Assembly: GCA_016508695.1 (NCBI GenBank)
Contig: VNKQ01000013.1
Location: forward strand, 186,001 to 250,000
Direction: 5' to 3'
From: Hyphodiscus hymeniophilus
Lineage: Eukaryota; Ascomycota; Leotiomycetes; Helotiales; Hyphodiscaceae
Length of the DNA stretch: 64,000 nucleotides
The position numbers and the translations under genes are program-made. The notes under the pieces are model-generated. The model saw only the letters and a program-made list of their open reading frames with translations. It did no database searches and was not told where the DNA came from. Positions 1 to 10,741 of the stretch are shown piece by piece (positions within the stretch are counted from its first letter, which is position 1; each line of letters opens with the position of its first letter).

Positions 1-277
1 GACGCTCCCATGTAATGATGTACGAGCCCCGAGGTGAGAACCCCAATTCGTAGACGTTGGGAGTTGGGAGCGTGCCGATGACGTGGCCGACCGAGGCATC
101 AATGATAGTCACACCCTCATTCGAGGCCCAGGCAAAGTAACGGCCACATGGCGAGTAGGTACAGCACCGCGAATTGCCTTCCGGGCGCTGAAACCCAGGC
201 AAAGGCTCATAGACAGGCGCAGCATCCAAGATGCCAATCCCCTTCAGTGTTCTGTATGCAAACTGCGGAACAGCCAT
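1..277 (-). CDS. Eukaryotic translation initiation factor 2A (eIF2A), N-terminus only, cut by window edge
   Basis: The reading frame starts at an ATG at 277 and stays open to base 1, giving about 92 residues of the N-terminus. It begins MAVPQFAYRTLKGIGILDAA and continues with WD-type blade sequence (CCTYSPCGRYFAWAS, then a GFSPRGSYIITWE strand). This matches the start of the eIF2A family, a cytoplasmic WD40 beta-propeller protein that helps non-canonical Met-tRNA delivery to the 40S subunit. The family is usually about 600-700 residues, so most of the gene lies off the left edge. No intron is visible in this part. The identification rests on recognising the opening residues and the propeller strands; a distant WD40 protein is the alternative. 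Confidence 0.8.
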   Translation of the reverse strand, partial: MAVPQFAYRTLKGIGILDAAPVYEPLPGFQRPEGNSRCCTYSPCGRYFAWASNEGVTIIDASVGHVIGTLPTPNVYELGFSPRGSYIITWER

Positions 278-2312
278 GACTACTGAAAGTCACAGATAAT
301 TCTTTGTGGTGTGCAGGTTGTATGGATTTATAGCGTTTCTTGATCGTGTGGTACCGTTCGCCGCGAGCTCTTGGGAAATCGGGAATCCTTTGTTGTGATT
401 GTCGGGAAAGGATTTCGAGACTTTTCGAGATCGTGATATTGAATTGGCGGTGTCTGGAAATGTATGGGGAATGCTGGATCAACACGACAAAATTGGAGGA
501 TCGAGTTGATTAGTCCTTTTGATTTGACAGGGTAATGGGGCGGTAGAGAAGAAGATGCTCCTAAAGGAAGTTGACTGGCACCGTGGATTGGCTTTTGGCG
601 TGCGTGAAGAGAGGAGGAAGAAAAAAGAGCAGGCTGTGTGTCAAAACAAAGGCAAAGCAGAAACGATTGCGCGCTAACAGGCTCGCTAAAGAGCGGGCCT
701 CAGTTGGGCTGAGTGGCTGAGTGCAGGTGGCTGAGAACCGGCAGTGATGGGTAGATCATTAGATGAGTGCCGCGTGAGGACGAAGTAACACAGAAATCAC
801 AAACAAATCACAAACAAATTGCCGTAAATCACAGCATAGTTCGTGTCAAAGGTAGCACAAATCGGTTGTCTGTTTGTTGCTGCCATTCCATGCATCAAGA
901 AGGGATAGAATAGGTCAGCTGAATCAGCTCCAAAGCAGCAAATGGTTGAAATGGCGGACTACTCGGTAGCGTTAGGACGAAATGCTAACCAATCTGTCAG
1001 GATAGGGTCCAAAATGCCCACATAGGGCCAATGTTAGTAGCGCTGAAGTAGATAATTGATTACCTATTTCAAACATGTACCATCTTCGCATCTCATCCGA
1101 TGTTGTCGTTTGGACTCTAGGATGTCATCTTGATTCGTGGAACCAAGTAATTGTTTGGACCTGAGTCAGTCCAACAACCACACAACCAAACTCGGATCCG
1201 CATCCGAGTACTCTCCACAATCATAGCTCTAAAAGGCTCGGTATTGACAATAAATAAGACTGCATCATCATCATCCTCCAAAAACAAGATGATGCAAGAG
1301 TTGCGAATGATGGAAGTATTTTCGACCCATCTGCTGTAAATGACCTCAAACACACATATCCGTCAACCCTCATATCGCCGCTTGGCGGGGAAAGGGGAGG
1401 CATGCTTGTGAAGTAACCTTTTGACCTGTAATGAAAACTAATTGTAGAGAAAGAAATAGCTTGCATATGAAGCTCCAGAAGAACGAGAGAAAGCTGGATA
1501 GAGAATGATCATACGAATGCTTCAAACCTCGAAGTCCACGAGCACAGCTTCCGAGCGCAGAAACTAAGGATTCCGATATTGTGCCTGGGAATACGCTTGA
1601 GGTGAAGGCTAGACAGCGACATGATCGTTATTCACTTTGAATCTCATACAGTGGCGTACGGTTTCTGATGCTGCCAGGTCTAACAAAGATATGTAACTGC
1701 ACAAAAGTAAAAAGCTAGAGCTGTTGACTGTTCCGTCCTGCAGCCCCCTGCTCCATGTGATGATATTCCATACTCCCTCTCCTCCCAACAGTATCACCTT
1801 GAGGCCCACTACTACACTCGTCAATCAGAAAACCCTCTGTGATAAGAATCCCGTTAATAGGCATGTCTCAGTCGCTCCGCGTTAGGCGCAATTTGATACA
1901 TACCCGTACCCGGAGAGAACAAACGAATACCACGGAGGCTCGGGAGGTAAGAAATACTCAAGGCAGGCTTACTGATTCGTCGTGCGCGGCAGGAATCCAC
2001 CACACCTCTCTTCGCCGAAGCGGCTCTGCATACGTATCTGCAACTTCGCCGAAGGTAGCTTGCATATGGGCCACTCCACCCGTACCGTATTGACTCTTTT
2101 AAAAAGGCTGTGAGCACGGAGTTTGATACATCTGTGACAGTTTTATTGCAAAAGACTGTTTGAGGGGGTAATGTATATATAGGGAGCTGGGAGAGGCTGG
2201 CCAAGCCATTTGCAGTGCTTTGAACGCAATAGCCCCGGCTATCTAATGTGAAGCAAGTAGAAGATTCGAGCTTGAAGCAATCAGAAGCAATCATTATCAA
2301 AACCACTCTCAA
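278..2312. other. Intergenic region without a supportable gene
   Basis: No ORF here shows recognisable domains or good splice-linked coding sequence. The left part is the promoter side of the eIF2A gene. The right end keeps a TATA-like element (about 2171-2177) some 140 bases before the decayed amidohydrolase start, and two copies of the 11-mer CTTCGCCGAAG at 2010-2020 and 2044-2054. A 152-residue minus-strand ORF at 1854-2312 crosses both 11-mers and looks like chance. Confidence 0.5.
2010..2054. promoter_or_regulatory. Paired palindromic 11-mers CTTCGCCGAAG upstream of the amidohydrolase remnant
   Basis: The sequence CTTCGCCGAAG occurs at 2010-2020 and again at 2044-2054, 34 bases apart. 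Each copy is an inverted repeat (CTTCG-C-CGAAG). They lie about 260-300 bases before the degraded start codon and about 120-160 bases before a TATA-like run. A pair of identical dyads at that distance is what a dimeric regulator site would look like. Binding by the neighbouring Zn2Cys6 protein is inference only. Confidence 0.3.
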
Positions 2313-2871
2313 ACATGTCTCACATCACCGAAAGATAGACATACCCACTCATAGATCGCATCCCGTCTATATCGAAGGCAAGCTCCCTCTCCCCTCAAGT
2401 TTCTCAAGCCGTAAAGGCAATGCTAACACCCCAATAGCCATTGAAGGATATTGAAGCAGTCCTTCAAGCTGGGCAACACCAACATGGACTTTCCAAGACG
2501 CGTCAGATATCACGGAAAAGATTGGCGTCTCCCCATTCCTCCGACTCCGCGCTCCTGGCTTTGAAGGATTCTTTGGCGACGCTCATCTCAAGCTCGTCCG
2601 GGACGTGAACGAATACTCAACCGCCTTGCACGTCTCAAAGTTCTCCTGCTACGTGTTCTTAGTTGCAGTACTATCTCTCTTGAGCACCGAAGACGCAATA
2701 GCTGAACTACCCTATGCGCTTGATGGTCTTGAGACAGACAACTCGACGTTCTTTACCAGGTATGGAAACGGCAACTATCGTCTCGGACATCCTGAAATCC
2801 AGCCCTTCTGGAAAGAGGCGAACAGGTGAAAGGTGGTGATTTTCGTGCATCCTAAATCTCCGTTGAGGCAG
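2313..2871 (+). pseudogene. Decayed amidohydrolase (ACMSD / 6-methylsalicylate decarboxylase-like), 5' part
   Basis: Pieces of an amidohydrolase-2 type decarboxylase can be read in order. An ATG at 2313 gives MSHITE, followed by a frame slip near 2330 into KIDIPTH..HPVYIEG, the usual metal-binding N-terminus. A 60-nt intron (2378-2437) follows, with a GC instead of GT donor and a TGCTAAC branch site. A stop lies at about 2452. The frame then runs from about 2455 through ITEKIGVS, RAPGFEGFFGDAH, DVNEYS, ELPYALDGLETD, FFTRYGNGNYRLGHPE and FWKEANR. It hits TGA at 2827-2829, where the family normally has Arg, and resumes as KVVIFVHPKSP. The C-terminal half with the remaining metal ligands is absent; the next gene begins 120 bases on. 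Living relatives act in aromatic acid catabolism or polyketide pathways. The gene is clearly dead; the exact subfamily is uncertain. Confidence 0.72.
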
Positions 2872-2991
2872 AACTTTGCGTTTGAGGTTGAGCACAACCA
2901 AGCTTTGCAACGGGTAATGGTGCCGTGATTTGCGGATGTTCAGTCAGCATAATCGTGACCATTTCATATCCCGACGCCAGGCTGTATGCGA

Positions 2992-5201
2992 TCAAGGATT
3001 CGTTGCACTTGACATCGTAGGGTCATTGCTCATCCACCAAGAATCGATACCGTCTTGAAAGGCTGAGTTGTTCGGCATAAAGTCCGTTATTGTGGCGAAT
3101 GAAGTCTGCAGATCGAAGGCCATGAGAGTCTCGTCTGCCGAAGGTAATGATACCTCGGGCGTAAAGACCGGAACTGACTCTTGAGAACGGACCTCGGATG
3201 GGGCATACAACGGCATAGTATCATTCTCATCAGGGAACTCAAAGTATGAGCGAGGAGAAGCTGCTTTCTCCGACAGCTTAGCTCTTTCATAAAGACCTCG
3301 GAGCGGACGCCACAGAGCTTGATTTGCCTCCGGGCTCAGCCCGTGGTGACTTGAAATCTCGCCATTAACGGCCCTCCAGGCACGAGCTGATTGGGGATGT
3401 AGAGGTGTCGTGCAAAGTTCGTTGAGTAGAAAAGCTACCGGATGCCAGTGCACGTAGGTTTGCAACATCCAAGTCCAAGCGGCAGTTTCAGGATCGTTCA
3501 CGATCTCGTTACTTAATTCAAGGATGTTGCAACTCGTCTCAAAGAGGTCGTCCTTCAGATCAGTTGATATCGGCTTCGACCGGCATGAACTGTGAAATAA
3601 CGGATATTGAGTCATGAGCGCCTGTTTTTCGAGTATGACATGAGCTACATAGACAGTGGTTCTTTGAAATGGGATGGATGACGAGCAGTGCTGCAGATAC
3701 TTCGATTTAATCATGGCTCTGCAATCAACCAACGCCCTGGCTTGCTCTGGGATTCCGTCTCTATCACCTTGCATGACACCAATCGAAGACCTTCCGTCAT
3801 GGTGATATAGGCGATGCAGGCGGTAACACATCTCATACTGCAGCTTGTTAGCAGAGCTTTGGTCAGATGGTTCAAGGGTGGCTTGCTCTTATAAGGGGAT
3901 ACGTCATATCCGTGAATCCTCCTCTTTCTATAGGAGTAACAACAGTCTCCGAGTTAATATCAGCATCGTTGATGTTCAGCGGAAGGCCGGTGTCCGCCCC
4001 ATAGATATAAGTAGGAAGAAAGCCGCAATCTTCTGCGCAGCTCAGATCAAGCATCCGTAGTTCCCAAAACAATCGACGACGAACTTCAGTTGCAAGAACG
4101 GGTAAATTCATCCCAGCGCCATCACGGTGCAGACCAATGGACTGAGCGAGCCGAATTGCGATTCCACTTGCAATCCACATTGCTCTCGGGTTTTCATGTC
4201 TTCGATTGCAGATCTATCTCTAGTGAGCCTTCTTCATTGGCTGATTGGAGTGAATGATCTCACCTGGAAGACGATATAAGCTTGCAGAGTAGTTAGGTCA
4301 TGCGCGCAAAGGAAATTCGCAGCGTCGAGAGTGGCATGAACTTCAGATCGATGGAGATCCAACAGAGATTTTCGAGAGGCATTCAGAGTAGCCCAGCATT
4401 GTTCATCCGTCAGGCTGGTCACCGCAGCGAACTTGATTGCAGCCAAAAGACAACGATGCTCCTTCGAGATCTGATCAGGATCTGACAGCGCGGAATCAAT
4501 CGTGATTTGCATCGTTGGTGCATGAAAGACTTTCATTGTGGGGTCGACGTTGCGAAGGTATATTTGCCATAGAAAGGCAAGTCCTGTTTGAGTATGACAT
4601 CCCTCGAACGGAACACCATCTGAGGGGTACATTCCATTGAGGAGGTAATCAGTAAACGTCCTCTGAGGGGATGAACCATCCTCGACACTACGGTCTTCTT
4701 CCTCAAGAAGGCTTCGCAAATCGCCAACCTATTGAATGTTATGAGAATTTGAGAATTTCGAAGGTCTGCAAGGAATCGTGGTACCTCATCTGCCAAATTC
4801 GCCCAAGAGCTGCCCGATATATAGCGGGTCTTGTCCTCGTCAATGATCAAACGTCCAACAGAGTCTTCCAATATTCTGTGGTCTTCTCCACCAAGCTGGG
4901 CGTCGTTCGCATCCTCGATCTTGAGGTCTGGTGTAGGTTTGCTACGCTCTACAGATTTTGCCATTCGCTTGAGGGCATCTTCAAGTTGACGCACGCGAGT
5001 GAGTACATTCGCATCCTCTGTCTTACGTGGACGCCGAGGAGGTCGATGCGCTTCCGGTTGCCTGCAGCTTTCGCCAGCCTTGAGGCACCTTGTGCAAGGG
5101 TCTTTTCGATCGCATTTGACTTTCCGCCTCTGACATGTGACACATGGGTGTTTGGAGACAGCAGGTGACGAGTCGAACCCTTTGGTCTTGTCTGAGCTCA
5201 T
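2992..5201 (-). CDS. Zn2Cys6 (C6) fungal transcription factor, four exons, 684 aa
   Basis: Exons: 5201-4785, 4728-4264, 4213-3887, 3837-2992. The joined frame is 2055 nt with no stop. The N-terminus carries a C6 zinc cluster, C20-X2-C23-X6-C30-X5-C36-X2-C39-X6-C46, followed by a basic linker and a short coiled-coil-like stretch (VRQLEDALKRMAKSVE). The middle matches the fungal-specific regulatory domain: ENPRAMWIASGIAIRLAQS, GLHRDG, then EVRRRLFWELRMLDL. The C-terminus is an acidic, Ser/Pro-rich tail. Such proteins bind CGG-type sites in the nucleus and often control an adjacent pathway. The decayed amidohydrolase lies tail-to-tail 120 bases away, so this may be an orphaned pathway regulator. 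The third intron (3838-3886) uses a GC donor with a GCTAAC branch site. The target genes cannot be told from sequence. Confidence 0.85.
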
Positions 5202-7939
5202 TGCTTACGAGTTACGAGAGAGCCTTGAAAGTTGAAACCGACTTGTGCGGGTCAGAGCTACTCTCCGACTCTCGCTAAAAATACAGCGAGTTTGTATTTC
5301 TCCTCTAGAAAGTCCAAAATGTTAGGCGTCAAGACCAAGGTCGAAGCGGTGAAAGCGAAGGCGTTGCTTATGAATATGTTAGTGTTTTCGAATGCGTCTC
5401 GAAAATATCCCATTACTGTACAGTATCTGCACGTGGCCGTCCCTTCCAAGCCATCATGTGACCTACAAGTCGCCCGTCCCGTGTCGTTCTGAGCCTTGTG
5501 GCCTTGTAAATGAGGCTGGAATAATGCTAGAACTTGTTAGATGTGCCCCGCATGTGGAAGAATCAAGCCGGTGTTATCTCAAGTTCTTTAACGACTGAAA
5601 ATTAACAAGGGTATGTAGACATACCCTCTGTTTACAATGCTGGGAATAATATTAGAGATTTCGATAGTCCTCGAGTAGCCCTAATAATATTGAGGTCAGA
5701 GTAGAACACCTATCAGGGCATGCATCATACATCCTTGGTTGTGCCATCTTAAAAGGGTTTAACACGTGGGAAGATAAAGAAAATGATCTGAGAAATAATC
5801 CATTTGAATAAGCCCCATGGACTTGCCCTATGACTCAGGAGACATATGCATCTGAGGACCAAGTTTCCGGTATTATAAATTTTAAGTCTCTATTTGAAGT
5901 AGGTCGTGCAGCTGAAACGAATCATAACATCGTAGCAAGGTAACGCCCACCCTTACAGTGGTATGGTGGATTGTTCGATGTATTGGCTAAGGTACTGACG
6001 GTATGAGTCGTAGCGTTCTCGGACAGGCGAATAACCCAGCCTGAGTCGTAGCGTTCTCGGACAGGCGAATAATCGCCCAGCCTGAGTCGAGCTGGCGCTT
6101 GATTGACGAATCGCTTGCGAGACAAGTTTGAGGCAGAAGATGAGTGACCTTCATCATGTGGAAAGACAGCCACACCGGGGAGGTGAAGGCGCAATCTGCG
6201 TCGTATTCTGAGAATTGAGCTTGTCTCCTGCAAAGGCTCGCGAGATGCTGAGGCGGGTGTAATTCGGGCAGGGCAGGTCTCGCGGCTAAAGTGTCCTGTT
6301 CCCAACTTTCTGAAAAGATCCGAAGCTTTCAAATGGCTGTACTCAGCAGGGGCTCGTTCATGTTGGTGTATGATTCCTTCAATGTCACTTCGCACATTAC
6401 TTTGCTGAAGTAAGGATGGTTCACACCCTGTGGGCCGTGTTCGGCTGAATCGCCAGCGTGTATGAAAGGACATGCGGGCATGATCGCAAGATTTGGACAT
6501 CGATATGAAGATCCAACAACGGTACATTGGCATTCATTGCCTGGTGGGGATCAAACGTTGTGTAGGCACTTTGAGGGTCGAACAAGCTATAGGGTTTATC
6601 GCGTTGACGGCTGCTCATAGGCCGGCGCTCTAATTTTAACACTAACAGACTCGGAGAGGTTTGAGGGATTGGAGAACGAGAAAATCCCCAAAGAGAGAGT
6701 ATAGTTCATTTCCCGAATGGATAGGAACGCTTGGGATTATGGATGAAGTAGGATGAGGTAAAGGGGAAACTCTTTTGGTCGTTGATCTGACGTATCGCGA
6801 CGGTCGCACTCATGATCTATTGCTTCAAAAGACGCGTACTTCTGAGCTTGAACACAACTCGAAATCTGAATTGAAAAGAAACGAAACATGAACGAGATAA
6901 TATTGGGTTTATTCCAATAGTCCTTAAGGCAAATGCGGTCCGAAGGTAAACTTTGTATAGGCATCCAAACCTCGGTCGCAAAACCCTCACGATCACAATT
7001 CCAGACTTTTGGACTAAACTTCAGAACACCCAAAAACAACGCCATCATTGATATTTTGATTAATCAAAAAGGAAATTAACCTATTGCGATGACATTACGA
7101 ACTTGAATTAAATTACCAAATCTTGTTGTTGACCCAGCGTTTAGTTTAAAAAATTGTGTACAGGAAAATCGAAAAGCTTCATTTTCGCGATATCATCGCG
7201 ACACTGATTTGATATCGCACACTTGCTGCCATAATCAATGATCTGTAGGTTTCCCGGTCTATATAGGAACATTGAGAGATGGCAGTTCTTTCACTTCAAT
7301 AATCTACTTGTATTTCAGCATATTGTGCCGTGTAGGTGCACTGCCGGCGCAGGCAATCAATTGCGATTCCGTGCATCTTCGAGTTATCGTCTCTCGACAA
7401 GCGCGCAAAGACCAGGAGATAATACAGCAACTCGAGTAGGCAATTAAGCAAGATCTAAATAAAAGAAAGGCTTGAAAAATCCTCTCAACAAGCACACGTA
7501 ATGGATGCGTTGTCAATCCCCCAACATGTTTGTGTGGCAGAAGGGGGATTGATTTCGGTTTGGTGTGCAAGAGTTGTCTGCTGATCATGGAGTGAGTTCT
7601 GGCTCAATCTAGACCAATGAAAGTCGTCCATTGAATTTGAGAGTTTCTCGAGAACTTAGACGAGGATTTGAGAAACTCTGGAATGGGCCTAGCGGCGTTG
7701 ATACCAAGCAAGCAGGCACGATCACCCGCAAGATCACTGAAAGCCTTCCCTGCGGACTACAAAAGGCAGGCACCCCACTCGCTCGTGCCGGGAGGAAAGG
7801 ACTACTCCCACTCGACTTCTTTCCAACAACAACGCACCCCCCCCCACCCGTCAATTAAGTTCGACTTCAACTTTCACGTTCAATTAACACTCATCTACAC
7901 TCTATTACTACAATCAATACCTCAGATTAATTCATCAAA
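5202..7939. other. Long intergenic region, no convincing gene
   Basis: The region is AT-rich in part (about 5600-5900 and 6880-7230). It includes the promoter of the C6 regulator on the left and of histone H1 on the right; the last 90 bases are pyrimidine-rich, as in many fungal promoters. A 203-residue minus-strand ORF (5922-6533) spans the tandem duplication at 6004-6082 and has no recognisable domain. A 73-residue minus ORF (6421-6642) also lacks support. Arms CGCGAT/ATCGCG form a small inverted repeat near 7187-7201. Confidence 0.4.
6004..6082. repeat. Tandem duplication of a 38-41 bp segment
   Basis: The 31-base string beginning TGAGTCGTAGCGTTCTCGGA occurs at 6004-6034 and again, identical, at 6042-6072. 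Each copy is followed by CCCAGCC (the second with three extra bases), and a third copy starts at 6083 but diverges after TGAGTCG. This is a recent tandem duplication in non-coding DNA. Confidence 0.85.
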
Positions 7940-8853
7940 ATGCCTCCCAAGGCCGCAGCAGCTAAGAAGACTGGTGACCATGCCAGCTATCAAGGTACAT
8001 TAAGCTTCCTTCTCTTCACCATTTATTCGCGTCGCATTCGCGCGCAGATGATTGGAATCGCATTATATTAACGTATATATAGCTATGATCTCTGATGCGA
8101 TTATCAACCTCAAGGATCGTCAAGGTTCAAGGTACGTTTTCCTGCAGTAAACAATGCGCCGCTGGGTTCACTCAACGCGCCGACAACCAACTAACTTCTG
8201 CCAGCCGCGTCGCCCTGAAGAAATATGTCAAGGCAAACAACAACTTGGGTGGCACCTCCGACAAGATGTTCGATGTTATGCTCAACAAGGCTATTCGAAC
8301 TGGTGTTGAGAAGGGCGTTTTCGCTCAGCCAAAGGGTACGTACCGCCTGTTCAGTGAGCATGACTTGGCTGACTCTGCGATAGGTAGCTCAGGTGGAACC
8401 AAGCTCGCCAAGAAGGAGCCAAAGCCTGCTGCACCCAAGAAGGTCGCTGTTGAGAAGAAACCTGCCGAGAAGAAACCCGCCGTCAAGAAGACCACAACTG
8501 CGAAGAAGCCTGCTGCGAAGAAAGCTACAACCGCCAAGCCAAAGACAACAACCACAAAGAAGGCTGCTGCACCTAAGAAGGAAAAGGTTGTGAAGGCGAA
8601 GGCTGCCCCCAAAGCTAAGGCCGCACCAAAGAAGAAGGCTGCCGCTCCCAAGGCCGTAAGCAATCCTCAATTCCGCCATGTAAACATGTCTAATCATCCA
8701 CAGGCTCCTGCTATCGTCGAGAAGCCTACTGTCTTGAGCAAGACGAAGAGCGGCCGTGTCACCAAGACAGCTCCAAAGGCACCAGCTACCAAGAAGAAGG
8801 CAGCACCCAAGAAGGCCGCAAGTGCGAAGAAAGCAACGCCGAAGAAGGCATGA
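7940..8853 (+). CDS. Linker histone H1, five exons, 218 aa
   Basis: Exons: 7940-7994, 8083-8131, 8205-8335, 8384-8655, 8704-8853; total 657 nt, in frame. The protein opens MPPKAAAAKKTGDHASYQAM and has one winged-helix H15 globular domain near residues 15-75 (DAIINLKDRQGSSRVALKKY, then VKANNNLG and GVEKGVFAQPKG). A long Lys/Ala/Pro-rich tail follows, as in H1. It binds linker DNA at the nucleosome entry and exit and compacts chromatin. Two introns are 48 nt and stay open in frame, so intron retention would insert 16 residues rather than truncate. The intron ends and the H15 core make the call strong. Filamentous fungi usually carry a single H1 gene. Confidence 0.93.
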
Positions 8854-10741
8854 GCTTCTCTTGATCAGCTCTCGTTATGGTGTTTGAATGGCGTTGTGGG
8901 ATGGAATTGTGACGCGAAGGGCTTATCACGCGTATTGTTTTTACGGATCTCATTATTGTTTGCTTTATGACTGGCTTGGGATGGGGATCTTGTCTTACCC
9001 ATTGTTGTATTGAGGAGACTTCCTCTTCAGTGTATATAATGGGGGGTTTGGGATTCTTGCTGGCTTAAATGGGGCGAGTTCAAGGCTTTGGGACTCGATG
9101 TAGTTATACCAGATGAATGACATGAAAAATATTCAAACTCGATCTTATCTGCATTGCAATCAGAAGATGCTTTTCAACTTTCTGACAGCCTTGAAACGAA
9201 GAATGCAACGTGTGACGCGTCTCATTGCCTTTGTTATGATTGCCCTCGGCGCAGACGCTGATCCGAGCGGGGCCTCCCGAATCCCACTCCAAGAACACTG
9301 CCACGAAACAGCCTCGTTTATCCGGATTCCAAAACCATTGAGAGTTGACGATGAGAAATCGTAGAGAATAAGGTTTGGTAGATTAAGCGTAGCGATGGAT
9401 GGCACCATTGCCGCATTAAGTTCATTGTGTTCTAACACGAAATATTCAAACGCAGTGTGATTCGCAATGTTTTCTTCGAGATGCAATCAATCTAAAAAAC
9501 AGACCAGACTAGGAATGACTTGCAAAGTATCCAAATCATTGGAGAAGGTAAAATCCAACCTTCTTAATATGGAGACCTGTCCTGGGCCGGCGTTCTAGTA
9601 AAAGTGCCTGGTGATTGACTTTCTCCGAGGACAGCCTGTGAGGTTAAAATTCAATGCAGGAAGAAGCAATGCAGCAAACATGTTCCAGGTCAAACACTGC
9701 CTCCCAACATGATTCCGAGTCCTTTTGCGATTCCAACATGTTGGTTTGTGTTTGGCTGCTGATTGGGCGTTTGATTCCAAAGAAGCCGGCGAAGGCGGCT
9801 ACGAGCCTACGAGAACATAGTAGTAGGATTAACAATTTAAAGGAATCTCGAAGTGTCATGGTGTGTGGTGAGCTCATTCTTACCCTATCAAGAATACGTC
9901 AATACCCATATAATTTGTGAAGATCTTTATTGTCCCTTGATTTGGAAGTCTTGCTGGCATCGTTGCGCACTCTTTGCTGACACAGATTCTGGTGATTCAA
10001 AATACCTGCTTGGAAAACCTCTCTGGACTTAGATATTGCTGATACAAAGACTAAGTATTGCTTGATACTCCGATTTAGATGAGCACTCGTTCAAAGATCA
10101 TGTTTGAGTACGCTTTTAAGTCGAAGATCCTCTCAAACTCTCTTGAAAAGTCCAACACGTTGATCTCTACCGCCAAGCAAAAGAAGGAGTGAGGTCGGAC
10201 GTAGTGAGATTCCGGCTCTAATCCCAAACAGGTTAGACTAGCTCTTCCTTCTGGACTCTACCTTGGGGTCGGGTTACTTAGGATTGATTTCATATAAGAT
10301 TGTTTACTCTCCAAGCCTCCATAGGAGCACTTGTATGTCGTGAAATAGGCGTGACCAGTTCCGGACCAGCCTTCTGGTTCTGTTTGGTGTGTTAAACGAG
10401 ATTCTGTGTTGTATTTCGCCTCCCACGAGAGAAGCACAAGCCAATCGTACTTCGGGCTAATAATATCCTCATCTCCAGCAAAGCCCATGCAATATTGAAT
10501 ACATGAACACGATCTTGTCCTCCACTCTCCTTGAGAACAGCTATGCCGACACTATCTACACTCTTTATACTCTCTTCATCATCGCCGAAAGGGTCTACCA
10601 TTGTCAAGAACATACTCTGTCCCAAGCAATCCACCCATTTGCGCTGATCCTACCTCCTTTTGCCTGGGGACATCGGATTTCGACGAGCGCGATAAGGTGG
10701 TGATACCTGGCACAGTATTTCGAATGCCACACGCAGTCGAG
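8854..10741. other. Intergenic region, no supportable gene
   Basis: This holds the 3' flank of histone H1 and the promoter side of the PI4P 5-kinase. Several ORFs of 60-110 codons exist on both strands (for example 9160-9486 minus) but none has recognisable sequence or linking splice sites. An open minus-strand frame at 10392-10634 overlaps the likely kinase leader and is most simply chance. Confidence 0.4.

Noticed and set aside
1854..2312. 152-codon minus-strand ORF before the amidohydrolase remnant
   Set aside because: No recognisable domain, it crosses the promoter-like dyads, and the plus strand explains the region better.
5922..6533. 203-codon minus-strand ORF
   Set aside because: It runs through the tandem duplication and Arg/Ser-rich low-quality sequence with no family resemblance or linked exons.
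8325..8697. Long antisense ORFs opposite the histone H1 tail
   Set aside because: They mirror Lys/Ala-rich codons of H1 and give Phe/Leu/Ala-rich nonsense; H1 itself has clear exon borders and an H15 domain.
10392..10634. Minus-strand ORF overlapping the PI4P kinase leader
   Set aside because: Short, no recognised domain, and opposite a 934-residue gene whose frame is open in the same place.
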